From assembly GCF_043290135.1 (NCBI RefSeq), contig NC_134700.1:82192500-82256499 (forward strand): DNA of 64,000 nucleotides, written 5' to 3'. The stretch comes from Rhipicephalus microplus. Lineage: Eukaryota > Arthropoda > Arachnida > Ixodida > Ixodidae. Made by a program: the position numbers and the translations under genes. Below are positions 1 to 10,707 of the stretch, in pieces (within the stretch, counting starts at the first letter, position 1; every line of letters starts with the position of its first letter). Under the pieces are notes generated by a model. That model saw nothing but the letters and a program-made list of their open reading frames with translations, did not search any database and had not been told where the DNA came from.

Positions 1-2594
1 GGCCTGCAGGTACTTGAAGTGTTGATAGATTGCGACTGGGAGGACATTTTTTTTCTACCTCTAGGAATCCCAAGTCACAATTGATAGCCTGCACTCTCCA
101 CGGCACCACAGTGTCCTTGTGAAAGGTTAGTTCAAGATTGTAGACCGGTATGTGCATATTTTCGAAATGTGAGGCCACTCAGAGGGGATACGGTGGCGTA
201 GCTGATGGTCACCTCTAAAACAGGTGGGCGTTTGGTATACCCTGCCATAGCACACGAGCTGCGTGGTCGACTTGCGAAAGCACCTTCGTGGCATACGTGA
301 CACTAGTGAACTGATGTCGCCGTTCTAGTGACCACCACTTTATCTCAACATACAGGCTGGCTGTTGGTCTGGTTCGGAAAACACCGCTGGTGTCCCGATG
401 CCCAAGAAGGTGCACTGCGTAAAGCATCTTCAATAGAGATCTTGACGCTGACTCGTAAACCACACAGCCATAATCGATACGTGATAGCACTACACTGTTG
501 AGAAGGTTCAATAGACAGTCACGGTCTGTGCCCCATGACTGATGCGAGAGAATCTTCAGCAGGTTTAAGGCTTTCAAGCATTTAAGTCATAGCTGCTTGA
601 TATGTGTAACAAAGCGGAGCTTTTCATCAACCACAACACCTAGAAATTTGCGACCTTTTTAGTAGCTGTGGTTTTTCCAATAATTTAAATGTTGGGGGAT
701 GGCCTTATGCCACGTAGTTTTGAAACGAGTGCGCAAACACTCTTATCACAGTTAAAACTATTTTTTCTGCCCAACTTGAGAGCTTATTTACTGCAAACTG
801 AATCCGACGTTCACAGATGGCTAGGTTGCACGAATTGAAGCTGATATGAATGTCATCCACATATACCGAGTAAGAGATTCTTTTATGAAGAATATATTGC
901 TTCATTTTTACGATGAATAGTGTGCAGCTAAGAACACCGCCCAGGGGGACGCCATTTTCTTGCGTAAACCACTTTGATAAGGCATCACCAACACGAACCA
1001 CAAATGCACGGTCAGAAAGGTAGCTTTAATAAGTATTCAGCATATTTCCTGACACTCCAAAAGATCACAAGTCAAGGAGAATGCCATAACGCCATGTCAT
1101 GTCGTAAGTTTTCTCCAAGACGAAAAATACAGATAGGTAGTGCTGTTTATGAAAGAAGGCATCCTTGACAAAGGATTCAAATGATACCAGTTGGTCAGTT
1201 GTCGACATGCCCGATCTGAATCCAGCTTGACGACGATCAAGAAGGCCATTGTATTCGAGGTAATACATAAGGCGGCGATTCACCCATTTTTTGAACACAT
1301 TGCCCAAGCAGCTGGTCAGCGCAATAGGCCTGTAACTGGCAGCTAGTATAGCTTCTATCTCTTGTTTAAGGATGGGTGTGATGACTGCCTTTTTTTCAGG
1401 TCATGGGTAGACGCCCAGAGGACCATACTTTGTTGAAAAGAATGAGGATGACGTCAAGCGTTTCTTCGTGTAGGTACTTCAGCATGCCGTAAGTAATCCT
1501 GTCCGAGCCTGCTGCTGAACTGCGCACTTTGCCAGTGCTGCCTTTAGTTCACCTTTAGTAAAGGGGGCATTGTACCCTCCTGCCGATGGCCTTTCATCAC
1601 GAATAGGTTTACGTTCCTCGGCATGTTTGTATCGCTTAAAAGAGTCTGTATAATGTGCTGAGCTGAAAGTATACTCAAAGTGTTGGTCTGTGGCATCCGC
1701 CTGGTGTTCCAGTGTATCACCAGCAGTACTAACAAGGAGCACCGGATGAGTGCTGTGCCCTTGGAGGGCTCTCACTTTGTTATACACCTTATGTGTGTCA
1801 GTGTAAGAGTTTACCGATGAGAGACGGGATTGCCATCTCTGTCGTTTAGACTCTCGTCGGACACGTCCACCATTTGCTTTTGAACACTTAAAATTCACCA
1901 ACTTTTTGACTGTAGGACACCTGCGGAATTTCGACCATGCTTTGTTTTGATTGTCACGTGCATTTTTGCACTCAGCGTTAAACAAAGGTCGTCTTTTGTT
2001 TCGTGTGTAGTTAGATGTATATGGGATGAATTGCTCTGCGGCCTGTATAATGTGCAGTGTGACCAACGCTTCACATTCAGCAAAGCCTAGGTTTTCAATG
2101 GACGAGCATAATATTTTGAGAAAGTTTTCGGAATTTCACCAAGTTCGCATCCTGTTCTCTGAACCGGGTTACATTCGCAGTCGTCGTACTTGCATTTCCT
2201 GTGTGTTTTAGACAGACAAGAAAATGATGACTTCCGTAGAGTTTATGAATGACAGCCCACTCAGTGGTTGCCAAGACTGTAGGAGATCCGATAGCAAGAT
2301 CTATTTCTATGTATGAGTTGTGCGCTGCGTTAAAGTATGTTGGCTCCTTTTTAATAAATATACAGGAGCCGGAAGACAACAGACAGTTTTCACTTAAGGA
2401 GCCTCGAGAGTCCGTTCATCTACATCCCCATAGAGGGTGGTGCACGTTAAAACCTCCAACCAACAGGAATGGATGTGGAAGCTGGTCTATGGGTGTTTTA
2501 AGTTCTTTAGTAGACAGTCGGTAGTCTGGAGGGATGTATAGTGAACACAAGGTTATTATTCGTCCAAAAATAGGGCTCGTATTGCCACTGTTTC
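1..2594 (-). pseudogene. LINE-A copy 1 ORF2, endonuclease end and reverse transcriptase
   Basis: Broken ORF2 of LINE-A. Open pieces on the minus strand at 2,095-2,379 and 1,479-2,066 cover the late endonuclease and linker; 1,065-1,307 carries RT core text with QAGFRSGMSTTDQL; 705-1,001 carries NGVPLGGVLS (for the usual PQG) and the catalytic YVDD at 852-863; 215-577 covers the thumb with SRIDYG and YVEIKWWSLERRHQF. Reverse transcription of the element RNA at a nicked target would be its role. Frameshifts between the pieces and the replaced Q in the PQG motif make it inactive. The RNase H part lies to the left of the window but is visible in copy 2. Confidence 0.75.
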
Positions 2595-2597
2595 TAA
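2595..2597. repeat. Harbinger target-site duplication (TAA), left
   Basis: TAA directly outside the left TIR, matched by TAA at 7,902-7,904. A 3-bp TWA duplication is the hallmark of PIF/Harbinger insertion. Confidence 0.85.
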
Positions 2598-2646
2598 TAC
2601 CCCTGTTACACGGGCACGCTAACCTCAGTTATGACCAACCTCAGTT
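2598..2646 (+). repeat. Harbinger copy 1 left TIR
   Basis: Starts TACCCCTGTTACACGGGCA and pairs with 7,853-7,901 over 49 positions with 2 mismatches. Confidence 0.92.
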
Positions 2647-2837
2647 CCCACAACCTTGGTGACATCCAGTTAGACGGAGAGCCTAACTGAAGTTCTCCCA
2701 CTAACCATGGTCACTCCAAACTTAGGTTGGCCACCTCAGTTAAGGAAGGTGAACTCACAAAATGGCGGCTCCCACCACAGAGTTCGACAGTGGCATGGCT
2801 CCGACACAGGCCGAACCATGTTGCCAAAGGCGCGTCA

Positions 2838-5339
2838 ATTGGTCCTTGTCGGATACCGAGACATTGATTCGCCTTTAGCAAGATAATCTTCGCCGCCTCT
2901 GATCCCATTCGCGTAATGCGCGTATATACGAAGAAATGACCCGCAACCTCAATGCGCGCTTGCCTGCAGGTGAAGTGTCGTTTATCGCCAAGCAGGTGTG
3001 GCAGAAGTTGGAAAATTTAAACAAGCGCTACCAGTAAGTAAAAAGACTTTGTTGCTATGCACGTTGCGATGTTGCGTAGCGCATGTCTGTGTGCTTTCAA
3101 GGTACCCACAGATGTCCGCACCACTGCTGTTGCAGCTATGGTCAGATGGTGCAGGTAGGCTTAAATTTACGCGCAAACGTAGCTCCGACGTGCTTTTCGA
3201 GTGGGCAAACCGCTCGAAACGTGTTTTCACAACGCCTTGCTTGAATAAGGAGCATGGGCGTCCTCGCCATGGCAATTGTGGGATATGCCTATCTTCTCCT
3301 CAATGTCTCAGCCAACAGTGAAAAGTGCCATTATTAAATACCTTTTAAGCTGCTGGTAATTGCTGCTGAACATCAAGCAATCAAATACAAAAGGTAGCGT
3401 TTCTCTCGTGCTGGCACGTTATTGCACTTGTAAACACTGTTTTTTATGGTTACATAGACTTACAACGGAGGCACACACACACAATTAGCGCCTATTTTCA
3501 ATCTAAGCGGTGTTTTTTGATGTAGCTCCATTCCATCTCCACCCCACTCGTCCACCAGAACAAAAGATTATTTGCATAGACTCTAATGTATGTGAAAATG
3601 CCCACTGAGCTATGCTGTAGTAGTAATAGTGTACATTCTTAATGCATTTATTGTGCGCATGTCTTGCAGTGTCCTTCATTTTTAATGCATGTTCTCTGCT
3701 GGCACTTTCAATCAAGCATGAGTCTGAGTTCATAACATCTTTGGAAAAAAACAGGAGCATTTCGATGCCGAGGGTTGTGTTGTGCACTAAATAAGCTTTT
3801 TTTTCTTTAGCAAGCTCAAACGTTGTGGTAGGACAACGGCGTCTAAGGCTGTGGACTGGCCATATTACTGGCTTTTGCGCTCCTTTTTGGGCACTCTTCC
3901 TGTCAATCACAGCAGCCTTGTGGAGGAAAGTGTAGAGGTAACTGCCATTTTCAATTTCAAGGCTTTCATTTATTTCACGTTGGTATACCATTTCATGGGC
4001 GCTCCTAGAGTTGAGATGATCACGAATGATGGGTTGTGCCAATGAACATTCATGAACGAGAATGGAGGTCTGTGTGAGTGCATAACTACAAATAGTCATT
4101 CACGTGGGTACAGACAAAATTACAGATAAAAGGAAATTGCGGTTGCAAATAATTGTAACAGAAGCAGCAAAAATTTTTGTGTATACTGAAAAACCCAAAG
4201 ACTTGCACCGTCAAGAAAAAAATTAGAAAAAAGCGAAAGAACGTCACTCGAAACTAACTTTATTATCCAAACATCAGTGTCACACATAACCACAGCAACC
4301 ATGCGCACTCACATCGCCACACGTGCTCGTCGAAAATCATGCAATGAGATGGACAACTAATCAAAAAAAAAAGAATCGATGAATCGATCAAACTGAATTC
4401 TCCCTCACTCAGAGCTGCAGATCTGTCACTAACACACCATTCTTTCTATTATACTTTGCTTCCATGATTTGTGTTATAATTTGTAGAAATAAATTGCACT
4501 GAAAAGTATAAAAACACTAGTACGTATTACCGGTGGTATTGTGAAGCAATGACACTTTCATGGATAGTCATAATTTACACTGGTGACTGACAGGTCACCA
4601 ATGTAAATTATGTATACTAGTACTAGTATAAAAACACTAGTACGTATTACCTGTGGTATTGTGAAGCAATGACACTTTCATGGATAGTCATAATTTACAT
4701 TGGTGACTGACATTGGTGACTGACAGGAATACGATTTCAAATTTAGGATGCATGTAGCTAATAAGAATATGGCGCATGTGCTGATGGTTCTTTATCAAGA
4801 GTCACAGGCAAGATATCTCGCCACTGGTTGCTAGGTAAAATTCTGTAGTTTTATGAACAAAAGCCTCTGATGAAAGTCATTTAGGAATGTAAGCTTTGAA
4901 CTGACACTAAGCATTGGGTGATTTTTTTTCCATGTTATACACAGGTGCCAGAGCTTAATGAGGCACCTGCAGGGGCTAAGTGCTAGCCACATGGAAAGAA
5001 GCTGAAACTGAAGATAACACTCTGGTAATGGAGGAATCAAGCACAGTCAACGTTCAAGGTGACAGCAATGCTGCTGCCAACTGCAGTACCTCTTCAGAAT
5101 CTGAGAGCCAGCCTGATGCGAATGACTCCAGCAATAAGAAGAAACAAAAAAGGCCAGCAAAAGGTTTACAGGAACTTCTCGACCTACATAAGAAAGCCGA
5201 GCAACGCAGCATTGACTTGGCCTCACAGAGTATGGAGCTCCAGGGACAACTCCTGCAGCTCAAGGAAAATTCTAATGAGACTCTGAAAGAAATGCTGGGC
5301 TTTCTTAAGTCTTATTTTGAGTCTCAAAATAAACCGTGA
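2838..5339 (+). pseudogene. Harbinger Myb/SANT-like accessory protein, spliced, broken (copy 1)
   Basis: Three exon-like pieces on the plus strand. Exon 1 (about 2,838-3,033) encodes a SANT-type start, NWSLSDTETLIRL, and QKLENLNKRY, and ends at a GTAAGT donor. Exon 2 (3,811-3,937) follows a long pyrimidine tract and AG and encodes DWPYYWLLRSFLGTLP; the phases across the first intron agree. Exon 3 (4,945-5,339) encodes a Lys-rich stretch, then a coiled-coil tail (LQELLDLHKKAEQR). In PIF/Harbinger elements this protein helps import the transposase into the nucleus and binds the ends. Exon 1 has two stops here, and exon 3 is out of frame near 4,983, a defect shared by both copies. Only the last 119 codons form a clean frame. 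Confidence 0.65.
4505..4744. repeat. 120-bp tandem duplication with hairpin, Harbinger copy 1 only
   Basis: The stretch beginning AGTATAAAAACACTAGTACG at 4,505 recurs at 4,625; copy 2 has it once. The first unit ends in an inverted repeat: arms 4,569-4,587 and 4,594-4,612, 19 bp with one mismatch around a 6-base loop. No coding role seen. Confidence 0.8.
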
Positions 5340-6010
5340 GTCTATGAAGCTAAGCTTGGCGTTTGTTTTTTCGTTTTTAAGCTTGTTCATAATGATGTCA
5401 TCCCAAATACCCAATAGACTACTTTATGGGTGAGTTTCAGTGATGCCATACTGAGCTCTAGCTTTACTATTTGATATCCTTCATTAAACGACTACTGATA
5501 GGGCGATTGCATAAACATGAATACCTTTACATTAAAGTATTCGACATTTCAAGACCTTATCTAAAATAATAAGAAAACATTTATGTAACAGCCCAAGGTG
5601 TCGGTGCCGAGATTTCTTACTTTGAACTGCGTACAATTAAAAACAACATCACTGTGACACAACTGTAAAAGCAGGCTGTTAGTACCAACCAATCTGTTGA
5701 AATTTTCAGAAAGTAATTAACTGCTACATAAAACTGCAATGATGAGCCCTTGCATCAGTAGCTCAACAGTCTTGTGCACAGTACTTGCTTCTCCAGCCAT
5801 GTGTCGAGACCTTTAATTTTGCATTTTGCATATATGTTCAAACATGTTAAACATTAGGAAGAGTGACAGAAAAATGGGATAGTGTATGTGATAATATATG
5901 TACAAAAATCATCAGTGAATGTAAACCTGGAACACATTACAGCAAAAGAAAACAAAACAGAAGTGCACAAGACGTTGAAATTATTAAAAAAAAGATGAGA
6001 AAGCTGAAAT

Positions 6011-7504
6011 TTAGCTGCTACAATTCCTTGGACACTTCCTCTGTGATGCACCAAGAACTGTATGTTCAGTTAGCTTGACCAACAGTGAAGTCTCGGCAAG
6101 AGCATCAGCCACACCGAGTAGCATTTTTGTTACTCCATGTGGCTCTGACCGTTGACCTCTGCACACTGGTTGTGGCCGGCTTGTGTCTCGGTGCACCACA
6201 TCTTCCATCCAGGTGATATCGAATTGATCTTTGAGTTCTTCAGATATGTTGTGCGTACGCAGCAAGCCGTAATAATTGACATTGTCAATATCGACTTCGA
6301 GGCCTTTGTGCATGATTCGAAAACGTGCTTGTAGCCTGCCAAAAGCATTCTCAACAACCCGTCTGGCACTCGACAAGCGGTAATTGAACACCCGCGAGGC
6401 GGAACCAGGTTGCTCTGCGCGAGAAAAAGGTTTCTTAACGTGGCACTGCAAAGGAAATGCTTGGTCACCGAGGAGGACGGGGCACACTGAAACTCCTTTA
6501 ACATCATTTGCCTCCAGTTGAAAGAGTTCACTCGCCAGCACTTTTGACACTCGCGAACTTTCCAACACTGCAGCGTCGTGGTTCTTCCCAGATGGCCCCA
6601 CGTTCACGTACATAAATTTTTACAGGTGGTGCACAACAGCAAGAAGAATGGTGCTGTACCACTCTTTATAGTTAAAATTGTCGGTGGCATGTTCTTTAGG
6701 TGGGCAAACCTCTGTGTGGCAGCCATCTAAGGCACCCAGGCATTGGGGAAATCCGGTCACTGCTCCGAATGGCCTCAAGTGTTCCTTCAGCTCCCGCTTG
6801 TGTTGAAACCTGACTAGGCGCGCCTCAAGGCACCAAACAACCACACCGCAGAATTCGCGAATGATGTTTTTCAGAATAGCGGCTTACGCCAAAAAGGTTA
6901 GCCACGGTTCTGTCTTCCGCGGAGGTGGCGAGATAGTGCAGGGCAATGGCGACGCGCTTGTCTAAAGGAATCGCTCTGCGTATTACCGTGTCTTCTCTCT
7001 TCCTGCCCTGACACACCCTCACAAGGTACCTAAACGTAGATCGATTGACACGAAAGTTCTCGCGGAACTTGCTGCCTGGAAGCTTAGACAATGTTCTTTC
7101 GTACCACATGCACATGGATGCATCCACATTTCTTTCGTACAACATGGATGCATCCATATTTGCCTTTCGCGCGTGACAAGTAGTGCAGCCCTGAGCATCA
7201 GTCGACGTTGTAGCTGGTCAGCACACTCCCTTTCTCGTTCAATGTTTCCAATTACTTGTACGACGCACTTGCTTTGTCCGTTGGTCGTGCAGCCTGCTTT
7301 GCAAAGCAGTGAACGTCGTCCAGATAAGTCCATCGTCGCTGAGACGCTGCTCCGGTGGGCGAAGAGCCATTGTGGGAAACCGACGACGGTCCACCAGCAC
7401 TCACGCATGACACAGAACGCCATAACCACGCTGGAAATAAAAAGAAGGAAAAATAGACAACCAGACGCGCGATCGCACCGGACGTTAAACAAGGACCAAA
7501 GCAA
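6011..7504 (-). pseudogene. Harbinger DDE transposase (copy 1), frameshifted
   Basis: Minus-strand transposase of the PIF/Harbinger (HARBI1-like, DDE_Tnp_4) family, which cuts at the TIRs and inserts at TWA. Pieces in sense order: an N-terminal helix-turn-helix region (7,157-6,880) with FRENFRVNRSTFRYLV and DRTVANLFGVSR; 6,844-6,620 with GFPQCLGALDGCHTEV, holding the first catalytic Asp; 6,613-6,011 with LLGDQAFPL (second Asp) and RRVVENAFGRLQARF (catalytic Glu). A frameshift near 6,870 separates the first two pieces and is also present in copy 2, so it predates the block duplication or hides a small intron. A short stop separates the second and third. Small repeats around 7,090-7,160 duplicate a few codons. 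Confidence 0.85.
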
Positions 7505-7852
7505 TCACACACAACTGCCACGTCTACAGCTTGCGAGCTACGGATTTTGTCAGCCGCAAATGCGACTGTACAGCCAAATGCGCAATTGTTTCCAGATTGT
7601 TCACAAAAAACTAAATACAAACCAACCTGTGTAAAACTTCCTGAAACACATTGACATGGTTACAAATGACAGTTATTCTTATAAAACTATCATTTATACA
7701 CAGTTGTACCAATAGTTTAAACCGAAACAAATAAATAAGTTGCCTGTACGCAAGCAATCACGTGACATACTAAGTAGCCGAGAACTGCGATCAAGATGAC
7801 CCGTGAAACTCTGGCAGACTTCGGTTAGCGCAAACCACAGTTCGAACGAGTT

Positions 7853-7901
7853 AACTGAGGTTGGTCACAACTGAGGTTAGCATGCCCGTGTAACAGGGGT
7901 A
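7853..7901 (-). repeat. Harbinger copy 1 right TIR
   Basis: Ends ATGCCCGTGTAACAGGGGTA, the inverse of the left terminus; TAA follows at 7,902-7,904. Confidence 0.92.
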
Positions 7902-7904
7902 TAA

Positions 7905-8168
7905 GTCAGTAACTAGAGTGATGTCTTGAGACGGAACTGCTTTTCTGCACCATGATAGCGACACCGCCAGATGAATGCGCAGTGCCCTGTCTGTCCTTTC
8001 GGTATACCACATATCTTTTTAAAGGCTACTTTGTGTAGGTTTTAGGTGTGTTTCCTGTAAGCAAAGTTCGTTTGGTTGGTGCTGTACAAGTATTTCATAG
8101 ATGTCGTCTAAGTTCTTAAGTAAGCCTCGGCAATTCCAGTGAATGATATTTTTGGCAGCCATTTTCAT
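7905..8168 (-). pseudogene. LINE-A copy 1 ORF2 start, endonuclease fragment
   Basis: The first codons of LINE-A ORF2 on the minus strand, with HWNCRGLLKNLDD and CLQETHL, the Asn and Glu motifs of an apurinic-type endonuclease that nicks the target DNA. The ATG is at 8,168. The reading frame has stops here and is cut at 7,904 by the Harbinger insertion, continuing in sequence at 2,594. The cleaner version is at 39,196-39,459 in copy 2. Confidence 0.75.
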
Positions 8169-8222
8169 GAATGAGGAAAAGAGTGCGACCTATTCACACT
8201 TCACTGCCTTTATCAGGCGGCT

Positions 8223-9120
8223 TCACTGGAGTGTGTCTATTCCTCTGAGGCGATCTATGGGGCCCCGGCTCACTTGGGGGAATTCCGTCAACATCTTAGA
8301 TGCTGAGGATCCTGGTGTCACTTCAATTGCCTCCGGTGGACCCTCGGAAGCTAATAGATGTTTGTCAGAAGAGACAGGTGTCTCAGTTGTGTGTGTGGTT
8401 CCTGGGGTCTGATAAAGGTCGACCTCCGGGACTTGATGGGTTGGTACAGCCAGTGGCTGCTTGGGGGGGGGGGGGGGGATGAGATATGCACACATCAGCA
8501 AAACTGTATTGCGTGCCCACCGCCACTAGATGTCGCCCGGCTCCCCGGCGAGCTGCTTCAGCGTATGACCTTCCGGAAAATAGGTGTACCTTCTTCTGGG
8601 CTCCCGAATATGTGATAATTTCCGTAAGCTCGGTGTGAACTATAGCCTTTTCTTTCCTGAACGCTTCACATGTGCGCGTGTACGCGGCATGGGGCCCTTG
8701 ACAATGAGGACATTCTGTTTGCTTCAAAGTGCAGTTCTCGGTTGGGTGCTCATGGTCACCACATGTCAGACATGTTATTCTTCCGCGGCAATTGTTTGAT
8801 GCTTGTCCGTATTTCTGGCGCTTGAAGCACCTTCTGGGGTTAGGTAATTAGAGACGGACTTTACATAGAAAGAACGCCGCTTTTACAGATTCGGGCAAGA
8901 TGGAGCGAATAAAGGTTAATACCATATGCGGGGTTACCACTTCTTCACCTTTCCGTCTGATTGTGATTCGACGTATGGCGATTACGCCATGCTCTCGGAA
9001 GCCCTCAAGGAGGTCAGTTTCCGTTGTTCGCATACGTTCGTGTTTTGAAATGACACCTTGGATAGTGTTAAGACGGCGGGGGGGGGGGGGTGACAGACAC
9101 GTTCATGTGTGCAAGCTGCT
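8223..9120 (-). pseudogene. LINE-A copy 1 ORF1 (gag-like, CCHC-type knuckle)
   Basis: Broken ORF1 of LINE-A, the nucleic-acid-binding protein that coats the element RNA. In sense order: 9,033-8,848 encodes the stretch with HGVIAIRRITIRRKGEEVV and ILPESVKAAFFLCKVR; 8,727-8,383 encodes a zinc knuckle, CPHCQGPHAAYTRTC (C-X2-C-X3-H-X6-C); 8,501-8,223 is Pro/Ser-rich. Two G homopolymers, 16 G at 8,463-8,478 and 13 G at 9,078-9,090, lie at the frame breaks, so slippage at these runs is a likely cause. Copy 2 has 12 G at the first and reads through. Confidence 0.7.
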
Positions 9121-9923
9121 TTTGCTTCTTCAGGAGAGTGTTTGAGTGGTCTTTTTGGGCCAGTTCAAAAAGAAGATCACCAGATGACAGCTTCTTTGCA
9201 TCATACTATTTGCGTATTAAGTTTTCAAGAGTTCTAGCTATCAGAAAGACCGACAATGCTTCAACAGACTCGTTGAGTGTAACAGAGCGTATGACCAAAA
9301 AGTGTTGAAAATGGTCACAATCAATTCAGGTACGTTTGGAGCTTTCATAAGTGCAGTTCCTTTTCAAAGACCGATCATTCAGAGAGGGGGTATTTTTACA
9401 TAAGAAGCATTTGAAGTTCGGCGGCGTTGGTGACCACCCACCTCCGAGCCCAACAAGGGAACGCTACAAGGTACAACACTTGAAGGCACCAGCCATACAT
9501 CGCCGCTATAACCAAATATAGTTATCCAAAGGTGGGCACCTACACAGGGTTAAAACTCGCCGCAAGAAAAAATTGGAAGTAGACGGTAGATAGAAGATGA
9601 CAGAACATATAAAAAAGTGAGAGGTAAAGACGAAGAGGAGGGGAGAGAGAGATAGGAAAAGGCGACTACCGAATTCCCCTGGGTCGGTCAGCCCAAAGGT
9701 TGCCGTCTACGTGAAGACGGGGCCAAAGGGGTGTCCTGCCTCTGCCGAGGGGCCTTAAAGGTCCAATCACCCGGCGTCGGCTCAACCCCCAGAATCCCCT
9801 TTTCCCCGTACACGGCGCAGCCACGCATGGCTAGGCGTGGGAGAGGTGGAAACCCCCGTTAGCTCAGGTCCGTAGTGTCGCTACACACCAAACGCCTGCT
9901 TGCTTGCACAGACGTCCCTGCGA

Positions 9924-9925
<2 letters not shown>
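9121..9925 (-). other. LINE-A copy 1 5' UTR and flank
   Basis: No gene. Sequence upstream of LINE-A ORF1 including a CCAGCCCAAAGG-type stretch near 9,690-9,760 also found in copy 2. Probably the LINE 5' untranslated region; the exact edge before the (TA)n run is not visible. Confidence 0.45.

Positions 9926-9987
<62 letters not shown>
9926..9987. repeat. (TA)n microsatellite
   Basis: Uninterrupted TA dinucleotides between LINE-A and the Penelope 3' end. Confidence 0.98.
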
Positions 9988-9990
<3 letters not shown>

Positions 9991-10080
9991 GAGTAATAAT
10001 TCAATGAGCCAGTTAGTCTTCGTGAAGGTATGGGATATGGCACAACGGGAGAGTTGGCAACAAGGATAAATATATTTATT

Positions 10081-10120
10081 TCCCAACAGTTTCGGGAGGG
10101 GTCCTCCCTTCATCAGGGGA
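10081..10120 (-). ncRNA. Hammerhead-ribozyme-like motif in Penelope 3' UTR (copy 1)
   Basis: On the minus strand the order is: TCCC, CTGATGA, one extra A, GGGAGG-ACC-CCTCCC (6-bp stem II), GAAAC, T, GTT, GGGA. TCCC and GGGA can pair as stem I, GTT is an allowed cleavage triplet, and AAC/GTT could form a very short stem III, best as a dimer. Hammerhead ribozymes are known in the terminal repeats of PLEs. The extra A after CTGATGA departs from the consensus, so activity is unproven. Confidence 0.6.
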
Positions 10121-10707
10121 TGAGTTATACGGACATGAACTTCCAAACTTCGTTGCTGCCGCGTCCCTCTCGCCTTGAAAGATGTTTGCGAGAGTGAGAG
10201 GGAACTAAAAAAAGGGAACAAAACAAAAAAAGAAGGGGGAAGAAAAAAGACGAAAAAGAAAAAGAAAAAAAGAAAGTAAAAAAGAGGAAAAACCACTGTC
10301 AACACTGAGAACGAAACCAACTGTCCGTGTACGTCCACGTACGGTTCTTATCACGTGCTGTTCAGTTCTCGACGTGTGTCGGGCCACTCAAGATTGTCAC
10401 CGCGGTGCCGGGAGAGTCCGTGACGGCGTGCGTAAAGACAGGGTTTCCCCGTAATGGATCGGTCGGCGTGCGGCGTGCGTAAAGGAAGGGTTTCCCCTTA
10501 ATGGTCGGTCGGCTCTTTGCTTTTAATCTTCGTCCGTTTCCCTTCAATGGTCATCAAGTGGTAGGCGAACGTAAACACTTTTTATGTGCATGTGGAGAAA
10601 AGAAAAAAAAAGAAGAAAAAAAGGGAAGAAAAAAAAGAAAAACAAAAAAACAAGAAAGGACAGTGTACACGTACGAGTCAGTCAGAAAAAAGCATGGTCT
10701 CCAGCTA

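Larger units (their letters stand above)
2598..7901. mobile_element. PIF/Harbinger DNA transposon, copy 1
   Basis: A 5,304-bp DNA transposon bounded by 49-bp terminal inverted repeats with 2 mismatches and a TAA target duplication, inserted in the endonuclease region of LINE-A. It carries the two genes expected of this superfamily in convergent order: a Myb/SANT-like DNA-binding protein on the plus strand from the left end and a DDE transposase on the minus strand from the right end. Both are broken. Several AACCTCAGTT-like words recur just inside both ends and may be protein binding sites. The element is intact in outline but not autonomous. Confidence 0.92.
1..9925 (-). mobile_element. LINE-A copy 1, I-type non-LTR retrotransposon, split by Harbinger
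   Basis: Minus-strand non-LTR retrotransposon read from about 9,900 down to beyond position 1. Order in sense: G-rich 5' UTR, ORF1 with a CCHC-like knuckle (8,223-9,120), start of the apurinic endonuclease (8,168-7,905), a Harbinger insertion (2,598-7,901), the rest of endonuclease and reverse transcriptase (2,594-1). RNase H and the C-terminal zinc motif are off the edge but visible in copy 2. The family with RNase H downstream of RT fits the I superfamily. Every reading frame is broken by several frameshifts. The 5' boundary near the (TA)n run is uncertain. Confidence 0.8.

Noticed and set aside
3503..4099. 198-codon minus-strand frame
   Set aside because: Antisense to exon 2 and intron of the Myb-like gene; no recognisable domain.
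7173..7634. 153-codon plus-strand frame opposite the transposase
   Set aside because: Shadow of the Harbinger transposase N-terminal region; no motif of its own.
9859..10338. 159-codon minus-strand frame with Phe-rich and Ile-Tyr stretches
   Set aside because: Composed of (TA)n and purine tracts of the Penelope 3' UTR; no domain.
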